Made by a program: the position numbers and the translations under genes | The notes under the pieces: generated by a model | Seen by the model: the letters and a program-made list of their open reading frames with translations, nothing else | Database searches by the model: none | What the model was told of the DNA's origin: nothing | Shown: piece after piece, positions 58,680 through 64,000 of the stretch | How the letters are laid out: each line of letters starts with the position of its first letter | Numbering within the stretch: position 1 is the stretch's first letter | Assembly: GCA_034231615.1 (NCBI GenBank) | Contig: CM067315.1 | Span: 33,966,156-34,030,155 of the forward strand | Origin: Meghimatium bilineatum | Taxonomy: Eukaryota; Mollusca; Gastropoda; Stylommatophora; Philomycidae | Direction of reading: 5' to 3' | DNA: 64,000 nucleotides

Positions 58680-59340
58680 ATATAATATTTAATAAATGGC
58701 TAAATCCATATCATTTGATCTCAGCCATCAATCTGCCATCCAATAACTGGCTACATCATTATCCATATTTCTCATCCAACAACCTAGCATCCAAACGAAT
58801 GGCTATATTCATATCCAGTTTTCTCATCCAACAATCTGTCACTCAACAACATGCCACAATAAACTGGCTACATACATATTCTTTTTCCTCATCCAACTGG
58901 CTACATCCATATCCGTTATTTCTAATCCAACTGGCTGCATCCATATCCTTTATTCCAAATCCAACTGGCTACATCCATATCCTTTTTTCACCCAACAATC
59001 TGTCATCCATCAGCCTGGCATCGGGCAATCTGACATTCAATAAAGTGGTTACATCTAACAACCTGACATCCAACAGAGTTTCTACATCTAACAACTACAC
59101 ATTCAACAAGGTGGTTACATCTAACAACCTGACATCCAGCAAAGTGATTACATCTAACAACCTGACATCCATCATCTTTCATCAAACATCTCCATACAAC
59201 ATCCCATCCAGAAAAATCTAATCCAACTCACATCCAAAAATACGTCTTCAACATCTCATCCAACAACTAACTTCATCCAAGTTATTACACCTTCCAACAT
59301 CCCATCCAACATCTATATACAACCATTCTATTGCTTCTCA
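58680..59340. repeat. Degenerate (catccaac)-type repeat field before TFAP2 exon 3
   Basis: Irregular units such as aactggctacatccatatcc and aacctgacatccaacaaagt recur. The 202-codon + frame over it is low-complexity (SNNLTS repeats) and not supported as coding. The field runs to within about 10-60 bp of the exon 3 acceptor. Confidence 0.75.
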
Positions 59341-59348
59341 TCTAATAG

Positions 59349-59406
59349 CCTCAACTGGATGACTCAAGTTCATATCTAACTGGTGACCATAGCTCCATCA
59401 GAAAAG
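59349..59406 (+). CDS. TFAP2: TFAP2 58-bp exon (phase 0 in, phase 1 out)
   Basis: A small exon that is too short for usual ORF lists. The acceptor follows a pyrimidine-rich tract (ttgcttctcatctaatag, ending 59348) and the donor is AAAAG|GTAAGC at 59407. It encodes PQLDDSSSYLTGDHSSIRK plus the first base of a Gly codon. The end DHSSIRK-G matches the vertebrate AP-2 exon 3 end DQTVIKK-G, including the split Gly codon. Its start phase (0) fits exon 2, and its end phase (1) fits exon 4 at 63717 (which begins GT, giving GGT). No stop lies in the joined frame. I judge it correct on phase, splice sites and the DxxxIxKG match together. Confidence 0.82.
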
Positions 59407-59429
59407 GTAAGCATTCTTAATGTTGTAGT

Positions 59430-59705
59430 TATCGAGTTATAATACATACAAAACCAGCAACTACAGACCAATGGTTTGGTCATCTGGAAAGAATGCTGTG
59501 TGATTCATTAGTTTATAAAGCATATACTAAGAGAGCAGAAGCAGAAAGAAAAGCCAAGGGTAGACCTAGAGTACGCTGGATCGACAACATCAAAGAGACA
59601 TTACACGAACACCAAATAACATTATCTGAAGCTGCCAGAAAAGCGAGAACAAGAACATTGTATCTCCCTCGACACACGTAAAGGGTAAAAGAGGAAGGAA
59701 AGAAG
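59430..59705 (+). pseudogene. LINE C-terminal fragment just inside intron 3
   Basis: The + frame reads QWFGHLERMLCDSLVYKAYT, then AKGRPRVRWIDNIKETL and EAARKARTRT. Typical WFGH...GRPR-x-RW-x-DNI LINE tail. It starts about 25-45 bp after the exon 3 donor. Confidence 0.78.
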
Positions 59706-60054
59706 AAGTTGTATCACGCATTTAATTTGTGTTATATTATCTGTGATGGTAGCTGTCATCCAATATTTAAGATACAATGGCGTATGTCTTGTGGCAACTG
59801 TAGTCGTGGCTCTAACTTGTGATAACTCGTCTGTGGTTGTGGACTTAAATAAGTTATGATGTCGCTGTAGATGACAGTTGTCGCCCTGTCTTTAAATTGT
59901 AATATCGTTTTGTCAGTGGTAGTTGTGACCATAACTTTTTAATAGGACGCATAATAGTTCTGATCGCGAACCAACACGACGTCACTTCTCTTGGCTGATA
60001 CGACTTCTCCCGTCCTTTTCATTGATTTTCGACATAAAGTTGTCAATGATCAGC

Positions 60055-60325
60055 CGAGTCCACCCATATATGTGACACGGTGTATGATATAAGCCGCGTC
60101 CACCCATATAAGTGACATGGTGTATGGTATCAGCCTCGTCCACCCATATAAATGACATGGTGTATGGTATCTGCCGCGTCCACCCATATAAATGACATGG
60201 TGTATGGTATCAGCCTCGTCCACCCATATAAATGACATGGTGTATGGTATCTGCCGCGTCCACCCATATAAATGACATGGTGTATGGTATCAGCCGTGTC
60301 CACCCATATAAGTGACATGGTGTAC
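60055..60325. repeat. Tandem array of about 40 bp, about 7 copies
   Basis: The unit contains cgtccacccatataaatgac and atggtgtatggtatc-agcc. Agccgcg and agcctcg forms alternate, so a two-unit block of about 80 bp was amplified. Confidence 0.92.
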
Positions 60326-60390
60326 TGGTTCAGCCATGGCACTTTACAGTTCTTATAAGACCTACGCACAGAATTAATTAGGACCCCATT

Positions 60391-60489
60391 TGTCACGGTT
60401 TTTATTGATCACTATTTATAAACTTCGCCTTGGCAATATTTGGCATGAGACTTCATGTATATAAATAGTGACCAACCAAAACACGGCAA
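60391..60489. repeat. Hairpin MITE-like element (family H)
   Basis: The left arm cacggtttttattgatcact-atttata and the right arm tataaatagtgaccaaccaa-aacacgg are inverted complements with a few mismatches. The loop is about 40 bases. Confidence 0.7.
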
Positions 60490-60967
60490 TAATAAAATGA
60501 ACATAACAAGTGATGCCCTAATTATGTTCGACTTTGCACTGCCGAGAGTCTCGGATTGTCCTTTTTCTTGATAACGACTTCATATGTATATACTGTATAT
60601 TCCAGCCAATGAGAAGAACGGATAAATCAAACTTCAGCAAACTTTTGTAACCTGTCCCCAGAACTAAATCTGTAAAAGCGCTTGTATAATTCGTGGGCAA
60701 TCATCAATTCCTTAATACAGATCGATCATGACCGATGGATACAAATCTAAGGCAGATCATGCAAACGATGGATTACAGAAATAAAAGAGTCAACGAAAAC
60801 AAACGTAAATGAAGCATACAAAAAAGTCGTCTCCAGAAAACTCTACTACCTCTAACGCTGCAAGGGACAATGGGATTTTTTAAAAAAGAAGAAAAAAGTC
60901 ATGACCTGACTCCGGTATAGACCTCTGAACATAACTTAGACACGCCTTCACTGATGATGTTTTTCGA

Positions 60968-61060
60968 TTATTGTCGTGATTTTCGTTGGTTAATATTTAT
61001 ATATTTGGAGTCACATGTCAAAAACTACAAAGGCCAACAAATGAAAAGCACGGACATAAT
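60968..61060. repeat. Hairpin MITE-like element (family H)
   Basis: Left attgtcgtgattttcgttgg; right ccaacaaatgaaaagcacgg, ending in acataat. The inverted arms are imperfect. Confidence 0.6.
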
Positions 61061-61795
61061 AAAAAAATCAGCCTTTTAGGTCATGTTTACTTTCTGTTAC
61101 GAGGTTCTATAGTAGTCGATGCTCACAGATCCGTATTTTAAGAGGTTCTATAGTATTGTCGATGGTCTCAGATCGGTCACAGCAAATCTGCTCATTGGCC
61201 TGAATAACATGCTTGACATTTTTGCGACTTCCAGATAATTTATATCCCAGAAGCTGTTTTAACACTTTCCAACGTTTATAGGACAAACTAGTATCCCTTC
61301 TGTTCATTGAGATTTCTAGTCTGTCTTTTCTTGTTTGCACAACTTGCTAATGGTATCGTCACGGCGGAAGCAGTAATTGCATCACTACATGCATTTGCAG
61401 TTTCAAATCAGGTTTGCTGAAATCGAATTTGGCTGGCGAGATCTTGAAAGAAAAATCAGGCATACGAGAGTCTCGGTCAGGCTCTCATTAGACATTAGCT
61501 ATCAGACGACGCGTGTCTTTGCCAGAATGCACTGTTTGGTTTGCATAGCAACGATCTCGTTGCAATGTTTACATTTCTTGGACGATTGGCGATGGCCAGT
61601 ACTATAGGTTACTATGACAACCGACTGCTTACAATATTTACGTTACCATGGCAGCTATTTATTACTAACGAAAAATGTGTGTAGATTAGACAACCGTAGG
61701 TAGAAAAGCAATGGACGCAGGCTAACTCTACAAGGATGACAGGTAAACAGACACACACTAGTTATTGTAGATAAATTAATATTGATTGCCTTCCT
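61061..61795. other. No gene recognised
   Basis: Intron 3. A short duplication (gaggttctatagta) lies at 61101 and 61142. Short frames have no domain. Confidence 0.35.
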
Positions 61796-62205
61796 TTGTC
61801 TGACTAAAATACAGGTAGGCAAATGCAGGTAAAATAGTACAAGTATAAACTGCCTGGTACATACAGGTAGCAAACAACAGAGTGGCACATACTGATTAAT
61901 ATAGGTAGGCATACACACATGCAGGTACACTAATACAGGCAGACAATTACAGACTTAACAGGTAAGCTAGTACAGACAAGTAAATGTAGGCAGACAAAAA
62001 CAGAAAGACTAGCACAGGCAGATTTTTCATCAAATACCGTCTCCGCAACAAAGGTTAGCTGCAACGAACCTCTAGACAAATTAAGAGATGTAGGCAGATA
62101 CAAACAGGCTAATACAGGTAATAACATACAGACTAGAACAGACAGGCTAATACTGGTAGGTAAATATAGGCAGACAAGTACAGGTAGGCGAATACAGACA
62201 GGTTA
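61796..62205. repeat. Degenerate acaggtaggc / cagacaa repeat field
   Basis: Words such as aatacaggcagacaa and tacaggtaggca recur at irregular spacing; likely a decayed minisatellite. Confidence 0.6.
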
Positions 62206-62589
62206 GCGCTGACTGTTTTTGTCGCCTTTCTTTTGTCCACCATGATAGCGGGTGTCCCTTTTTACTTTAACCAAAGATGCGTATTTTCAGCAGGCGGTGA
62301 TCCAGCATACGTACCATATGAACTACCCAACCAATCGTCTGTTTGTCATAGTCACGGCTGAACTACCCAACCAATCGTCTGTTGGTCAGAGTCATGGCTG
62401 GTTTCAAAATTGTAAACCTGTATGCACACTAAAAATGTTTATCTGTTGGAATGGCTGGTTTCTGATCTTGTAGGTCAGTGATTAAAAAAAAACCACAGCA
62501 CGATGGGCCACACTATAGCACCCAAGCTATAAGCCACACGAACAATATGTTCTCGGACTAATGACGCTAACCTTTAGAGCCAGAACACA

Positions 62590-62715
62590 AGCTCAGAAGG
62601 GAAGTGGCGCATTTCCATTATCTAAAAACTACAACCTGCTGGTAATCTAGTAGGACATTTGTCATGGTAGAAGAGAAAGCCAGCGGGAGTTTGGGAATGA
62701 ACGCTGAAAAAAGGA
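62590..62715 (+). repeat. Copy of dispersed repeat family A
   Basis: Landmarks gtggcgcatttccattatct, acctgctggtaatctagtag, gggagtttgggaatgaacgc. The upstream gtcggatg end is lost. Confidence 0.7.
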
Positions 62716-63089
62716 CGAATATTATGTTTGTTCTCTTTCTAGTATGATTATAATATAACTTTAATGTGCGACTGTGACCATGCCAATAGCGACAAAGACG
62801 GCGGCAAACGTTTACGTAAGTTTGACCGTAGTAATATTTAAATTAGTGAGAATCACACAGTACAAAGAACAGGTTGCTGTTGACCTACTAATGCGACTTA
62901 TTGGCATGCACTGCGGCGATAGACGGAACAATGCTGAGAAGAGATAAAGCAGACTTAATCAGTGCAGTCATAAATACATTTCAATATGAAGGTGATGTTA
63001 CTGCGGTTGACAACGTACACATACAGAGAATGTCAGAAATATGAGTATCTAGAGGGGAGTGAAGGAAAAGTAATTGTTTTGAAGTTCCC

Positions 63090-63232
63090 GAAGATCACAC
63101 AATTAACACCTGACCGGGACTCTGAGTCTACATAAACTAGAATGGCCGCTGGAACGGAGGTCGGGGCACTTATGGGAGTGCCCCGCGTGCTGTGAAACTA
63201 GTTTCTAATCAAGAATCAAGAAAAAAACTACT
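63090..63232 (+). repeat. Dispersed repeat, inverted partner of 28110-28250
   Basis: Contains cacctgaccgggactctgag, catttatgggagtgcc-type and cgtgctgtgaaactagtttc, then taatcaagaatcaag, in the reverse of the order at 28110-28250. Confidence 0.75.
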
Positions 63233-63289
63233 AGCTGTATGGTTAGAAACGTACGTAGTTCAATCGAATTGGTAAAAGCACAGACCGCA

Positions 63290-63420
63290 TTACAGTGGAA
63301 TCCCTCTATAACGAATTTCCAAATTATCTTTATTACGTATGCTGTACATAGCGAATATCTGTTATTACATACATATCCAATTAGTCCGAACTAAGTTGCT
63401 ATAATAGGATTTGACTAATT
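63290..63420. repeat. Possible pogo/Tigger-type terminal sequence
   Basis: tacagtggaatccctctata-acga resembles the CAGT-GAACCTC-TATAACGA ends of pogo-family elements and is preceded by TA. A matching inverted end is not clear. Confidence 0.35.
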
Positions 63421-63474
63421 ATCTTTGCCGACACAGGATGTTTCATACCATTGGTTCAAATAAAATGACTATAA

Positions 63475-63575
63475 AAGGCATACCAGTTCTGTGGACAACA
63501 TCCTGCTGGAAATCTAGTACAACAATTTAGCTACAATATACATCAGACGGGAGTTTGAGAGCGGACGCTAAATAA
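63475..63575 (+). repeat. Partial copy of dispersed repeat family A
   Basis: Landmarks gtggacaacatcctgctgga, aatctagta, acgggagtttgagagcggac. Lies 140 bp before TFAP2 exon 4. Confidence 0.65.
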
Positions 63576-63602
63576 CTAATTTCTTTAATTTGATTGTTAT
63601 AA

Positions 63603-63631
63603 CACGACGAAGACTTACTGGTCGAAACGTC
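63603..63631 (+). ncRNA. Hammerhead-ribozyme-like core
   Basis: CGACGAAGACTTACTGGTCG then AAACGTC. The GACGAAG and GAAACGTC boxes are kept and the leading CU is ac here. A stem II of GAC/GTC is possible. Confidence 0.4.
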
Positions 63632-63655
63632 TTGTTAATTTTTCTCGTGTCTTGA

Positions 63656-63952
<297 letters not shown>

Positions 63953-64000
63953 TAAGATATAAAAGCAGAATCGCCCTATTACGTGATATTTTTGGTTATT

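Noticed and set aside
58613-59221. A 202-codon + frame next to TFAP2 exon 3
   Set aside because: Low-complexity repeats (SNNLTS); ends in a stop before the exon and has no family match.

Overview
This is a eukaryotic, A+T-rich, repeat-dense genomic window. It most likely comes from a lophotrochozoan and probably from a mollusc. That placement is an inference from one host gene, from the kinds of LINE present and from the many minisatellites; nothing here fixes the species.

The one host gene I can support is an AP-2 family transcription factor (TFAP2) on the + strand. Three exons are well supported: a transactivation-domain exon (45519-45980), a 58-bp exon (59349-59406), and the exon that begins the DNA-binding domain (63717-63921). 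A fourth, upstream exon is likely (32797-33135). Splice phases agree across the whole chain (0 / 0 / 1), so the pieces join in one frame with introns of about 12.4, 13.4 and 4.3 kb. The rest of the DNA-binding and helix-span-helix dimerisation domain lies beyond position 64000. The true first exon or promoter is not identified.

Everything else is non-coding or parasitic DNA. (1) A non-LTR retrotransposon family with an AP endonuclease, reverse transcriptase and RNase H domain and a (GAA)n tail has a near-complete copy at 37127-41171 (antisense in TFAP2 intron 1), two clean 5'-truncated copies with target-site duplications (1017-2132 and 28844-29849), and older relics. (2) Many C-terminal remnants of other LINEs, and one broken Tc1/mariner transposase. 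(3) Several short dispersed families: a TIR-bearing MITE of about 210-270 bp (at least six copies), a hairpin MITE, an unclassified repeat of about 150 bp with about ten copies, tRNA-headed SINE-like copies, and hammerhead-like GAAAC motifs. (4) Roughly thirty tandem arrays with units of about 18 to 54 bp.

Layout: 1-5.7 kb LINE remnants, a young LINE copy and tandem arrays. 5.7-19 kb mostly arrays and LINE tails. 19-22.7 kb old LINE and Tc1 relics. 23-31 kb arrays, MITEs and a LINE nested in a minisatellite nested in a LINE. 32.8-63.9 kb the TFAP2 locus with repeat-filled introns. The most striking recurring pattern is that at least four minisatellites appear to have arisen inside LINE coding sequence, and that young LINE copies have inserted into tandem arrays.
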